NCBI GenBank assembly: GCA_026414605.1
Contig: JAOAIP010000038.1
Location: 1 to 64,000 of the forward strand
Source: Bacteroidia bacterium
Lineage (GTDB): Bacteria > Bacteroidota > Bacteroidia > B-17B0 > Aurantibacillaceae
DNA: 64,000 bases
Direction: 5' to 3'
The notes below the pieces were generated by a model, which saw nothing but the letters and a program-made list of their open reading frames with translations, searched no databases and was not told where the DNA came from. Below, in pieces: positions 25,553-34,172 of this stretch. Within the stretch, counting starts at the first letter, position 1. Each line of letters opens with the position of its first letter. A program made the position numbers and the translations under genes.

Positions 25553-28024
25553 TTATTTGTTTCCATAAAGGAAAATATTCATTTTTTCTTTGAAAAATGC
25601 GATGCCAATAATAAGCAATAATCCTAATGCTGACATTACAATGCCTTTTGAAGCATACGGCAGATGAAATTCTAATTCTACTTGATACTCGCCTTTTGGC
25701 AAATAAATGCCCGTCATTCCACCATTTACTCTAAACCCTGTAACTTTTTGTCCATTTAATTTAATATGCCATCCTGTATCGTAAGGTATAGAAAGATAAA
25801 GAATTTTATTATCACTTACTTTTATTCTACCTTTTATCAAGTTTTCCGAAAAGTAGTTTAAATTCAAATGTTCTGCTGAAAGGGTATCTACAAATTTACC
25901 TAAAACATCAAATGTAAAATTATTAGCGATATTAGTGTCTGCCAATGAATATGACTTAAGTTCACGAGATAATCTAAAAAAGGTCGTATCATCCAATACT
26001 GCTGTTTGAGAAGTAACTATTTCTCTTTTGGATGGATGTATCTTTTCAAAATCAGAGAGTTTCATTACTTTATTGTAAGTAAATCCAAAAGGCAATGCGT
26101 ATTTATGTTTTAATATCTTAACATCGCCTTGCATGGTGAGTGAATCATACATCAATTTCCATTGAGGTGGTATGGGGGCTTTTAATAGAATATATTTCAC
26201 TTGATTTTGGGCTTCTAACAAAGGTCTGCCTGCTAAACCTGGCACCCAACGGGCTTCTACCTCATTGTTTTTACTAATAATTCCCATTGTCTTAAAGTAA
26301 CGAACATAATTCAACTGAGCAAAAGAGTTGTAATTAGAAGTCGTGTAATATCCCTGTATTCGGTTGTCATTCAAACTTCCATGTATTGCTCCTGACGAAT
26401 AATATCCTACCTTATCTATTCTATAAAACAAATCTTTTTCATGTTGCTTTATCCATTTCACAGCATCCACACTATAATCATTGTAACTTACTTTTTCATT
26501 CAATTCTTTTACATACATTACATCCCTTCTGGTAACAGACAATCTATTCAAAGTAACTAATTCAATAATTAGCAAACCTGCAATAGATAACACCACCCAA
26601 GATTTTTTTGTAACATTTAATGTGATAAGTAAAATTGTATAACCTATCAAATAAAAATGTACCATTGTAGATACAGAACTATCTATTTGAGGTATTCCAC
26701 CAGCAAAATTGCGCGTATTCTTAAAATAATCATAATGTAAAAATCCTAATAAAATCAATACAATCCCAATTAGTGCTATCACTGAAATATGACCGCTCTT
26801 AATTATTCGTTCAAATGCAATACATGCATACAAAACAAAAATAATTACAAAAAACATTGAATACCCTCTGTAATATTCTCCTGTAAATGCCCATACAAGT
26901 GTTCTAAAATAAGGGAATATCAAAGTAAAAAACCATATTGCCAAAAACACAAAAAACACTTTTCTTTCATGCTTATTAAAATAGGCAAAACTCAAAGGAA
27001 ATAATATCAAAGATAAAATGGATGAATAAGATACAGGGGCTTCTAAAAAATTAAACCATCCACTAAATTGACTTCCTGTACCCATCAAATCACTTGAAAA
27101 TTGACGCATTACAAATGTACCAAATTGCAATTTGTCAATTAACCTAAACATCGGTTGAGAAGAAAAATAACTAACAGGTGAATTTTCAGAAGATCCACGA
27201 GGGCTATTGAATAACTGATTCAAGGTCTCTAAAAAAAATGGTCCAGTAATAAGAATGCCTGCTGCTCCAAAAAGAATTAATTGTAGAAATATCGGACGAA
27301 TAATATTCCATTGAAAAGCATTATCCAACCAAAGACGAAAAAGTATATAACTCAAAAGAAAAATACCAAAAAGATACAAGTCAAACGGCATAGAAACTCC
27401 TATACCTGCAATACCTAAAAAGAACCACCATCCTTGCTTTTCCTGATATATCTTTTCAAATCCATAAAGTAACAAAGCCATCATTAATCCTTCATAAGTA
27501 AATAAATACCAACACGCGCCAATGATCATAAATCCCGAATAAGCAAACATCAAAGCCCCTATTGTAGCAACCAATGGACTTAACTTCCACATTCGCAAAA
27601 AGAAATAAAACACCCAACCTGCTAAAACAATTTTTAATAATTCAATATAAATAAATATCCTCGGAATTGAAGAAGGACCTATTAGATACGCAATCAATTC
27701 AAATGGATCTCTTAGCCAACCTGAAAATATACTTTGACCCATTCCTTCTTGAAAAGACCATCTTGGCATGCCTATCTCGTGCAAATATTTGGCATACAAA
27801 TAATGATAAGGCCATACCCCATTTAAAGTATCACTCCCTATATCTTTGAAAAGAAACAATTTTTCTTGAAAAACAAAATCTGAAAATATCAATATCCCCA
27901 CAATTGTAATTATGATTAAACTGATCCAATTCCAATATGGATGAAGTTTTTCTATAAATACAGGATATACATCCATTCCCTTATCAACAGATAATTGCGA
28001 TTTCTTTTTATTCATAAAATTCAT
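25553..28024 (-). CDS. YfhO-like multi-spanning membrane protein
   Basis: An 823-residue inner-membrane protein with about a dozen hydrophobic segments spread over residues 35-500 and one near the C-terminus (about 795-815). The large region between (about 510-790) is probably outside the membrane. Pattern and size match the YfhO family (predicted GT-C-fold membrane glycosyltransferases; YfhO in Bacillus acts in lipoteichoic acid glycosylation). The loop GDTGSD-like FLFKDIGSDTLNGVWPYH after the first segment is the usual acidic catalytic loop region. Substrate unknown. Two ATGs (28024, 28015) are possible starts. Confidence 0.85.
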   Translation of the reverse strand: MNFMNKKKSQLSVDKGMDVYPVFIEKLHPYWNWISLIIITIVGILIFSDFVFQEKLFLFKDIGSDTLNGVWPYHYLYAKYLHEIGMPRWSFQEGMGQSIFSGWLRDPFELIAYLIGPSSIPRIFIYIELLKIVLAGWVFYFFLRMWKLSPLVATIGALMFAYSGFMIIGACWYLFTYEGLMMALLLYGFEKIYQEKQGWWFFLGIAGIGVSMPFDLYLFGIFLLSYILFRLWLDNAFQWNIIRPIFLQLILFGAAGILITGPFFLETLNQLFNSPRGSSENSPVSYFSSQPMFRLIDKLQFGTFVMRQFSSDLMGTGSQFSGWFNFLEAPVSYSSILSLILFPLSFAYFNKHERKVFFVFLAIWFFTLIFPYFRTLVWAFTGEYYRGYSMFFVIIFVLYACIAFERIIKSGHISVIALIGIVLILLGFLHYDYFKNTRNFAGGIPQIDSSVSTMVHFYLIGYTILLITLNVTKKSWVVLSIAGLLIIELVTLNRLSVTRRDVMYVKELNEKVSYNDYSVDAVKWIKQHEKDLFYRIDKVGYYSSGAIHGSLNDNRIQGYYTTSNYNSFAQLNYVRYFKTMGIISKNNEVEARWVPGLAGRPLLEAQNQVKYILLKAPIPPQWKLMYDSLTMQGDVKILKHKYALPFGFTYNKVMKLSDFEKIHPSKREIVTSQTAVLDDTTFFRLSRELKSYSLADTNIANNFTFDVLGKFVDTLSAEHLNLNYFSENLIKGRIKVSDNKILYLSIPYDTGWHIKLNGQKVTGFRVNGGMTGIYLPKGEYQVELEFHLPYASKGIVMSALGLLLIIGIAFFKEKMNIFLYGNK

Positions 28025-28122
28025 TTTATTTTTGTAAAATCCTTTTTAGGAAATGGCAAATATTCATAAATTATTATTCTGTTCAAAAACTTTTTATCAA
28101 ATTTGCCGCAAAATAATTTACT

Positions 28123-28914
28123 ATGATTGCTACAGGTCAATTTGTAATTACAGAAATGTTAGAACATCATACATTACTCATTACTATTAATCGTCCTGAT
28201 AAACTCAACGCATTAAATAGAAAAACAATTGAAGAACTTCACGATGTATTAGTTGAGGTAGAACAAAATAAAGATGTAAGGTCTGTCATCATTACAGGTG
28301 CAGGCGAAAAAGCATTTGTAGCAGGTGCAGATATTGCAGAGTTTGCTAACTATTCTATTGAAGAAGGGAAGCAAATGAGTTCTCTTGGACACTTTAAGAT
28401 TTTTAATTTTCTTGAAAATTTTTCTAAACCTACCATTGCTGCCATTCGCGGATTTGCTCTTGGTGGGGGACTTGAATTGGCTATTGCTTGTCATTTTCGC
28501 GTGGCTGCTGATAATGCTAAATTAGGTTTTCCTGAAGTAGGACTTGGTGTTATTCCTGGTTATGGTGGTACACAACGTTTAGCCCATCTTGTAGGAAAGG
28601 GCAAAGCATTTGAAATGATTTTAACTGGTGAAATGATAGATGCCCAAGATGCTTATAAGTGGGGACTAGTAAATCATGTAGTAACACCTGATGCTTTAAT
28701 ATCAAAATGCTTAGAAATTACTAAAAAAATATCTACTAAATCACCAACGGCCATCGCTGCGGCTATCCGTGCTATCAATGCAGGTTATAATCCACAATTA
28801 AATGGCTACGAAGTAGAAATAGAAGAGTTTGGCAAATCCTTTGGTACGGGCGATTTCAAAGAAGGTGTCAGTGCTTTTCTTGAAAAAAGAAAACCTAACT
28901 TTCAAGGCAATTAA
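28123..28914 (+). CDS. Enoyl-CoA hydratase/isomerase family protein
   Basis: A 263-residue crotonase-fold enzyme. Oxyanion-hole segments are AFVAGADIAEF (about 64-74) and GFALGGGLELA (about 110-120). The glutamate in GGGLELA and another in GFPEVGLGVIPGYGG correspond to the two catalytic acids of short-chain enoyl-CoA hydratase. It likely acts in fatty-acid beta-oxidation or butanoate metabolism. No other beta-oxidation gene is adjacent. Confidence 0.93.
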   Translation: MIATGQFVITEMLEHHTLLITINRPDKLNALNRKTIEELHDVLVEVEQNKDVRSVIITGAGEKAFVAGADIAEFANYSIEEGKQMSSLGHFKIFNFLENFSKPTIAAIRGFALGGGLELAIACHFRVAADNAKLGFPEVGLGVIPGYGGTQRLAHLVGKGKAFEMILTGEMIDAQDAYKWGLVNHVVTPDALISKCLEITKKISTKSPTAIAAAIRAINAGYNPQLNGYEVEIEEFGKSFGTGDFKEGVSAFLEKRKPNFQGN

Positions 28915-28954
28915 TTTGCCTTCTATGCATTTTAATTATTGATAAAAACAATAA

Positions 28955-29836
28955 ATGTGGGAAAGATTTTTAAAGGAATGGTATATTTTAAATAAATCCC
29001 AAAGACGTGGCACTCTTTTTCTTATTGTATTATTGTTTTGTAGTATCCTTTTAAAAGTACTTTATTCTCCTTCCACAGATAGTGATGTTGTTTATTTTGC
29101 TAATATCATCGTTGATAATGCTACACTTTCAGACACTACTGCTTCTGATCATTCAACAAAATTAAAAAGAAAAGATAGTTTATTTTTCTTTAATCCCAAT
29201 GTGGCGTCAGCAGAAGAATTGCGAATGTTAGGATTACCCGAAAAAATCATTCATAACATTACAAAATACAGAGAAGCAGGAGGTATATTTTATACCAAAG
29301 AAAGTTTGAAGAAAATATATTCTATGACCGATTCTATCTATCAAAAGATAGAACCTTATATTCTGATAAATAATTCATCTCCATCAAAAAACTCTACTCC
29401 CTTTTCTCAAAATAAATTTAATCACTCTGCTAAACAAGTATTGACACTTGAACTTAACACCGCAGATAGCAGTGCTTTAGAAAAATTAAAAGGAATTGGA
29501 AAGGTTTTAGCCACCCGTATTATTAAATACAGAAATCGCTTAGGCGGATTTTATTCTGTTGAACAATTAAAAGAAGTTTACGGACTTAAAGATTCTCTTT
29601 ATGTATTGATTATTCGTGAAAATAAATTATTAGTAGATACTACACTCATTCAAAAAATAGATATTCGTCAAGCAGATTTTAAGACAATGATTCGTCATCC
29701 TTACTTTACAAAAGAAATAGTAATAAAGATTTTAGAAATGCAAAGAAAAAAAGAACCATTGAATAACTACACATTACAAAAAATAATGACTCCATACGAG
29801 TGGAATAGATTAAGGTATTATATTCTTTGGCAATAA
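28955..29836 (+). CDS. Helix-hairpin-helix (ComEA-like) protein with membrane anchor
   Basis: A 293-residue protein with one N-terminal membrane segment (about 20-36, LFLIVLLFCSILLKVLY). Two HhH modules follow: a divergent one at about 75-125 (FFNPNVASAEELRMLGLP) and a classic one at about 165-215 (LELNTADSSALEKLKGIGK). A third, degenerate segment lies near 230-285. ComEA-type proteins bind DNA during uptake, and versions like this are common in Bacteroidota without proven competence. It lies 40 nt after the enoyl-CoA hydratase. Confidence 0.88.
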   Translation: MWERFLKEWYILNKSQRRGTLFLIVLLFCSILLKVLYSPSTDSDVVYFANIIVDNATLSDTTASDHSTKLKRKDSLFFFNPNVASAEELRMLGLPEKIIHNITKYREAGGIFYTKESLKKIYSMTDSIYQKIEPYILINNSSPSKNSTPFSQNKFNHSAKQVLTLELNTADSSALEKLKGIGKVLATRIIKYRNRLGGFYSVEQLKEVYGLKDSLYVLIIRENKLLVDTTLIQKIDIRQADFKTMIRHPYFTKEIVIKILEMQRKKEPLNNYTLQKIMTPYEWNRLRYYILWQ

Positions 29837-29993
29837 CATTTTCACCAATATCTTAATCCAAAATCAATGTTCATTACAAAAAAACTAATTTTGCATATTG
29901 GCATAATAAAAATTACTTTTACCAAACTTAAAATTATTAGCATTTAAAAGATATTTTTCATTATTATTAAATAAAAAATTTTTTACATAAACT

Positions 29994-30851
29994 ATGTCCG
30001 AAAAAAAATACATTTACAATGGCGAAATAGTTACAGCAAGAGATTTAGTAGATATTGCCTTTTCAAATCGGGCTTTTAAATTTGGCGATGCTCTTTTTGA
30101 AACAATAAGATACTCTAACAAAAACATCTTATTTCTGACCGACCACGTTTTACGATTAAAATTAAGTATGCCTATTTTGAAAATGAAAATTCCATCGTAT
30201 TTTTCATTTGATTATTTTTTAAATAAAATTTCTGAACTCATTTATGCTAACCAACTTCAAGACAAAAGCGCTCGTATTCGAATTACCGTTTTTCGTCAAG
30301 GTTCGGGGGCTTATTATCCAAGCACCAATGAAGTAGATTTCATAATGGAAGCAGAAGAATTAGAAACCACTTATTATTTATTGCCTGAACGGGGCTTAGT
30401 CGTGGATTTATTTAAAGACACTTTTAAACCTATCAATCGGCTTTCTAACTTAAAAACAGGCAATGCTCTTATTTATGTTTTAGCATCCATCAATAGCGAT
30501 TTTTTGAGAACAGATGATTGTTTTATATTAAATGAAAAAGGACATATATGTGAAGCCACCTCGTCTAATGTATTTGCAGTAAAAGGCAATATGGTAATGA
30601 CTCCGCCACTTACAGAAGGTTGCGTCAGTGGTATTTTGCGTAATCAAATAAAAAAAATTGCTGAAGAAAATAAACTATTATTTATTGAAAAACCTTTTAC
30701 ATCTCATACACTCATTGATGCAGACGAAGTATTCATTACTAATACTATTCAAGGTCCTCAATGGATTAGACAATTTCAATCCAAAATTTATGAAAAGAAA
30801 AAAATCACACAATTATTTATAGAAACCTTAAATCAAATGATAAGTAAATAA
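29994..30851 (+). CDS. Class IV aminotransferase (BCAT/PabC/D-amino-acid type)
   Basis: A 285-residue fold-type IV PLP enzyme. It shows FKFGDALFETIRY (28-40), the PLP lysine K154 in RLSNLKTGNAL, GHICEATSSNVFAV and VFITNTIQGPQWI. The sequence does not separate branched-chain aminotransferase, aminodeoxychorismate lyase and D-amino acid aminotransferase. A distinct ilvE is at 38928, so this copy is more likely PabC-like, by inference. pyrF follows after 6 nt. Confidence 0.88.
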   Translation: MSEKKYIYNGEIVTARDLVDIAFSNRAFKFGDALFETIRYSNKNILFLTDHVLRLKLSMPILKMKIPSYFSFDYFLNKISELIYANQLQDKSARIRITVFRQGSGAYYPSTNEVDFIMEAEELETTYYLLPERGLVVDLFKDTFKPINRLSNLKTGNALIYVLASINSDFLRTDDCFILNEKGHICEATSSNVFAVKGNMVMTPPLTEGCVSGILRNQIKKIAEENKLLFIEKPFTSHTLIDADEVFITNTIQGPQWIRQFQSKIYEKKKITQLFIETLNQMISK

Positions 30852-30857
30852 TTTTCT

Positions 30858-31691
30858 ATGAATAAATCATTTATTATTGAACAAATAAAACGATCACAAT
30901 CTTTTTTGTGCGTGGGCTTAGACCCCGATGTTCAAAAAATACCTCAACATTTATTAGAAGAACCTGATCCTATATTTGAATTTAATTCTGCTATAATTGA
31001 TGCTACTTATCAACATTGTGTAGCATATAAAATCAATTTTGCCTTTTATGAGGTATACGGATCAGAAGGTATTCAAAGTTTAGAAAAAACCATTCGTTAT
31101 ATTAAAATTAATTATCCTGAAAAATTTATCATTGCTGATGCAAAACGTGGAGACATTGGTAATACTTCCGAAAAATATGCAAAATCCGTTTTTGAAAAAT
31201 TAGAGTGCGACGCTATCACTTTATCGCCTTATATGGGGAAGGATTCTATACTCCCTTTTTTGAAATACAAAGACAAATGGGCAATTGTATTAGCCCTTAC
31301 AAGCAATGAAGGATCAAAGGATTTTCAATTTTTGTTATGTGAAAACAATCAACCTCTCTATTTGAAAGTGATTGAAAAAAGCAAAGAATGGGGAACCGAT
31401 CAAAATATGATGTATGTAATAGGGGCTACTCATCAACCCGATATTTTCAAACAAATAAGACAAATTATTCCCCATCATTTTATTTTAATACCTGGCATTG
31501 GGGCTCAAGGCGGCAGTTTAGAAGAAGTTTGTAATGCAGCATTAAATGATGATATAGGTATTATTGTAAATGTATCTCGTGATATATTGTATGCAGATAC
31601 TTCTGAAAAATTTGCGACCTCTGCCAATATCCAAGCCCAATATTATCAACAAAAGATGAAAAAAATTTTAATGGATAGAAAGTTAATATGA
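30858..31691 (+). CDS. pyrF: Orotidine 5'-phosphate decarboxylase
   Basis: Last step of UMP synthesis. At 277 residues it is the longer class of PyrF found in Bacteroidota and mycobacteria. Active-site Lys/Asp are in IIADAKRGDIGNTSEKYA, with FLCVGLDPDVQKIP at the N-terminus and LIPGIGAQGG plus NVSRDILYA binding the phosphate. The stop overlaps the bshA start (ATGA), giving translational coupling to bacillithiol synthesis. Confidence 0.96.
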   Translation: MNKSFIIEQIKRSQSFLCVGLDPDVQKIPQHLLEEPDPIFEFNSAIIDATYQHCVAYKINFAFYEVYGSEGIQSLEKTIRYIKINYPEKFIIADAKRGDIGNTSEKYAKSVFEKLECDAITLSPYMGKDSILPFLKYKDKWAIVLALTSNEGSKDFQFLLCENNQPLYLKVIEKSKEWGTDQNMMYVIGATHQPDIFKQIRQIIPHHFILIPGIGAQGGSLEEVCNAALNDDIGIIVNVSRDILYADTSEKFATSANIQAQYYQQKMKKILMDRKLI

Positions 31692-32818
31692 ATATCGGTA
31701 TTGTATGTTATCCTACCTTTGGAGGAAGTGGTGCAGTAGCAACAGAATTAGGCATTGCTTTGGCAAAGCATGGATGCAAGGTTCATTTTATTTCGTATAA
31801 TTTGCCATTCAAGTTAAATCAATTTAATGAAAACATTGTTTATCACGAAGTAGAATGGTACGAATATCCCCTTTTTGAATATCAACCTTATGAGTCCGCC
31901 CTTACCAGCAAAATTGTAGATGTTGCCTTGTATGAAAATTTAGACCTGTTGCACGTGCATTACGCTATTCCTCACGCATCTGCGGCTTATATGGCAAAGC
32001 AAATTTTAAAATCAAAAAAAATAAGTTTGCCCTACATTACTACATTACACGGCACAGATATTACTTTAGTAGGAAAAGATCCATCTTTTGAACCTATTAT
32101 TCGCTTTTCTTTGAATAACAGCGATGCCATCACTTCTGTATCCAAAGCATTAAAAAAAGAAACTTTACAAACATTCAAAATAGACAACAACATTGAAGTT
32201 ATTTATAATTTTATAGATTTTTATAAAATTCAAAGAATTCGCCAAAGTGCAAATTGTTGTTTGTCTAACAAATCAAAGAATGAAAAAATTTTAATGCATA
32301 TTTCAAATTTTCGCAAAGTCAAGAGAATTGATGATATTGTAAAAGTATTTGCTGCAGTGAGAAAAAAAATTCCTTCAAAATTAGTATTAGTAGGCGATGG
32401 ACCAGAAAAACCATCTATAGAAAGATTAGTAAGAGAAGAACATCTGAGCAAAGATGTTGTTTTTACAGGAAGAATAGCAGATCCATTAGAGATATTGGCT
32501 TCTGCAGATTTGTATTTATTACCCAGTGAAACAGAAAGTTTTGGACTTTCTGCATTAGAAGCAATGGCAATGGGAATACCCGTCATCAGTAGTAATTCAG
32601 GTGGTATTACAGAAGTAAATATCCACGGAAAAACAGGTTTTACTTGTAATGTTGGAGATGTAAATTCAATGATTAAATACTCTCTTGAACTTTTGACCAA
32701 CCCTAAAAAATACCAGCAATTTCAACACAATGCAATAGATCAAGCCAAAAAATTTGATATAAAAAATATCTTACCAAAATATATGAATCTGTATAAAAAA
32801 GTATTAGGGAAAAGATAA
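31688..32818 (+). CDS. bshA: N-acetyl-alpha-D-glucosaminyl L-malate synthase BshA
   Basis: A GT4 glycosyltransferase that joins UDP-GlcNAc and L-malate, the first step of bacillithiol synthesis. It has 376 residues and two Rossmann-like domains. The N-terminal NIGIVCYPTFGGSGAVATEL and the segment LHVHYAIPHASAAYMAKQ are diagnostic of BshA, and the C-terminal ESFGLSALEAMAMGIPVISS is the nucleotide-sugar site. bshB and bshC are not in the window. The start overlaps pyrF. Confidence 0.95.
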   Translation: MNIGIVCYPTFGGSGAVATELGIALAKHGCKVHFISYNLPFKLNQFNENIVYHEVEWYEYPLFEYQPYESALTSKIVDVALYENLDLLHVHYAIPHASAAYMAKQILKSKKISLPYITTLHGTDITLVGKDPSFEPIIRFSLNNSDAITSVSKALKKETLQTFKIDNNIEVIYNFIDFYKIQRIRQSANCCLSNKSKNEKILMHISNFRKVKRIDDIVKVFAAVRKKIPSKLVLVGDGPEKPSIERLVREEHLSKDVVFTGRIADPLEILASADLYLLPSETESFGLSALEAMAMGIPVISSNSGGITEVNIHGKTGFTCNVGDVNSMIKYSLELLTNPKKYQQFQHNAIDQAKKFDIKNILPKYMNLYKKVLGKR

Positions 32819-32859
32819 ACTGGATTGTTTAAATCATTACTTTAAAGAAATTTTATTGT

Positions 32860-32867
32860 TATATTTG
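32860..32867 (+). promoter_or_regulatory. -7 promoter element for the DUF3782-like gene
   Basis: TATATTTG fits TAnnTTTG and ends 13 nt before the ATG at 32881. No TTG stands 20-23 nt upstream. Confidence 0.45.
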
Positions 32868-32880
32868 TAGCAATAAATGT

Positions 32881-33447
32881 ATGAAATCTCATTCAGAAAA
32901 ACTCACTTTTGAAAAAGTTTGGAAACTATTCCAAGAAACTGATAAGAAGTTTCAAGAAACAGATAAAAAATTCCAAGAAACTGATAGAAAATTTAAGGAA
33001 ACTGATAAAAAACTAAGACAATTAGAAAACTTATTTGTTGGGCAATGGGGAAAACTAATTGAAAGTTTAGTAGAAGGTAATTTAGCCAAATTATTAAGAG
33101 AACGAGGCATTGATGTGAGAGGTACCCGACAAAGAATTAAAAGTTGGTATGATAATAAAGAAATAGAAATTGATCTCTTAGCCATCAATGGTAAAGAGGT
33201 AGTAGCCGTAGAAGTCAAAACCACTCTAAGAATTGAAGATGTGAATGATTTTATAGAAGACCTAAAAGTATTCAAAAAAGCATTCCCCGAATACAAAGAT
33301 AAAATTATTTATGGATCAGTAGCGTTTTTAACTGCTAATGAAGGAGCCGATAAATACGCTTATCGCAAAGGATTATTTGTGATCAAAGCCACAGGCGAAA
33401 GTACCAAAATTTTAAACGATAAAAAATTTAAACCTAAATCTTGGTAA
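32881..33447 (+). CDS. DUF3782-like protein: heptad-repeat coiled coil plus PD-(D/E)XK-type fold
   Basis: A 188-residue protein. Residues 17-44 are four near-identical heptads (FQETDKK, FQETDKK, FQETDRK, FKETDKK), predicted to form a coiled coil. Residues about 55-188 look like a PD-(D/E)XK nuclease-type domain: EIEIDLLAINGK then VVAVEVKTT gives the D...ExK core. This architecture is typical of DUF3782-type proteins in cyanobacteria and Bacteroidota, often mobile or multi-copy. Whether it cuts DNA is unknown. It has its own promoter element and no obvious partner gene. Confidence 0.82.
   Translation: MKSHSEKLTFEKVWKLFQETDKKFQETDKKFQETDRKFKETDKKLRQLENLFVGQWGKLIESLVEGNLAKLLRERGIDVRGTRQRIKSWYDNKEIEIDLLAINGKEVVAVEVKTTLRIEDVNDFIEDLKVFKKAFPEYKDKIIYGSVAFLTANEGADKYAYRKGLFVIKATGESTKILNDKKFKPKSW
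32929..33012 (+). repeat. Four in-frame 21-bp tandem repeats
   Basis: Units at 32929-32949, 32950-32970, 32971-32991 and 32992-33012 each encode a heptad of the form F-[QK]-E-T-D-[KR]-K. Differences are mainly at third codon positions, so the protein heptad is maintained. Copy number may vary between strains. Confidence 0.85.
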
Positions 33448-33475
33448 GTTCCAATCAATAAAGTGAATAGTTTTT

Positions 33476-33778
33476 TTACTTTTTATTCAATAAGTTATCT
33501 ACTGTTTTTCTTAATTCTTCAGGATGAAAAGACCAATATTGTAACAAACTATCTATTTTAGTAGTATCTAAATTGGGTGATAGCGTAAAACAATTGATAG
33601 AATCATTCCATTTTTTTTCTGCGGCATATTTGTGAGTCATTACTTCTATTTCAGTCCATTTATCTATCCAATACTCATCATTAGAGGTAGTCAAATGATT
33701 TTCTTTTTGTTTTTCCTGACAAGAAAAAAACAATAATACAAATACCACCATTATGCTGAAACACCACCTAATTTGCAT
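33476..33778 (-). CDS. Small hypothetical lipoprotein
   Basis: A 100-residue protein with a lipoprotein signal (VLLFFSC, C20 from the ATG at 33778) and an otherwise soluble, charged body with no family I recognise. An inner ATG at 33751 overlaps the EVE stop (TAATG) but would leave a signal of only 10 residues without a positive charge. I therefore prefer 33778, which overlaps the EVE gene by 28 bp. It is co-transcribed after topA and the EVE gene. Confidence 0.65.
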   Translation of the reverse strand: MQIRWCFSIMVVFVLLFFSCQEKQKENHLTTSNDEYWIDKWTEIEVMTHKYAAEKKWNDSINCFTLSPNLDTTKIDSLLQYWSFHPEELRKTVDNLLNKK

Positions 33779-34167
33779 ATTATCTCATATTCTTCGGGAG
33801 TCACTGCACTTACAGACAAACGTTGTTGTTTGACAAATTGCATATTCTTTAAAACAGGATGTTCCTTTATTTCCTGTAAAGTAACAGGTTTCTTAAAGGA
33901 CTTGTAAGGTTTAATATCTACGCATACCCATTTTCCTGTATTATCAGTAGGATCAGGATAATGCTCTTTTATTACTTCTGCTATTCCCATTATGCATAAA
34001 CCTTCATTACTATGATAAAAAAAGCATTTATCTCCCTTTTTCATTGCCATCAAATTTTTTCTTGCTTGAAAATTTCTTACACCATCCCAAAATGTTTTGC
34101 CGTCTTTTAATAATTGTTCCCAACTGTATTTAAATGGCTCTGATTTTAATAACCAATAGTTTGCCAT
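33751..34167 (-). CDS. EVE domain protein
   Basis: A 138-residue single-domain EVE protein (PUA-like fold): NYWLLKSEPFKYSWEQLL at the N-terminus, WDGVRNFQARKNLMAMKKGD, FFYHSNEG and GIAEVIKEHYPDPTD. EVE domains bind modified bases in DNA or RNA, and bacterial stand-alone copies are widespread. The gene starts 5 nt after topA, which fits a nucleic-acid-related role. Confidence 0.92.
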   Translation of the reverse strand: MANYWLLKSEPFKYSWEQLLKDGKTFWDGVRNFQARKNLMAMKKGDKCFFYHSNEGLCIMGIAEVIKEHYPDPTDNTGKWVCVDIKPYKSFKKPVTLQEIKEHPVLKNMQFVKQQRLSVSAVTPEEYEIICKLGGVSA

Positions 34168-34172
34168 AATGA

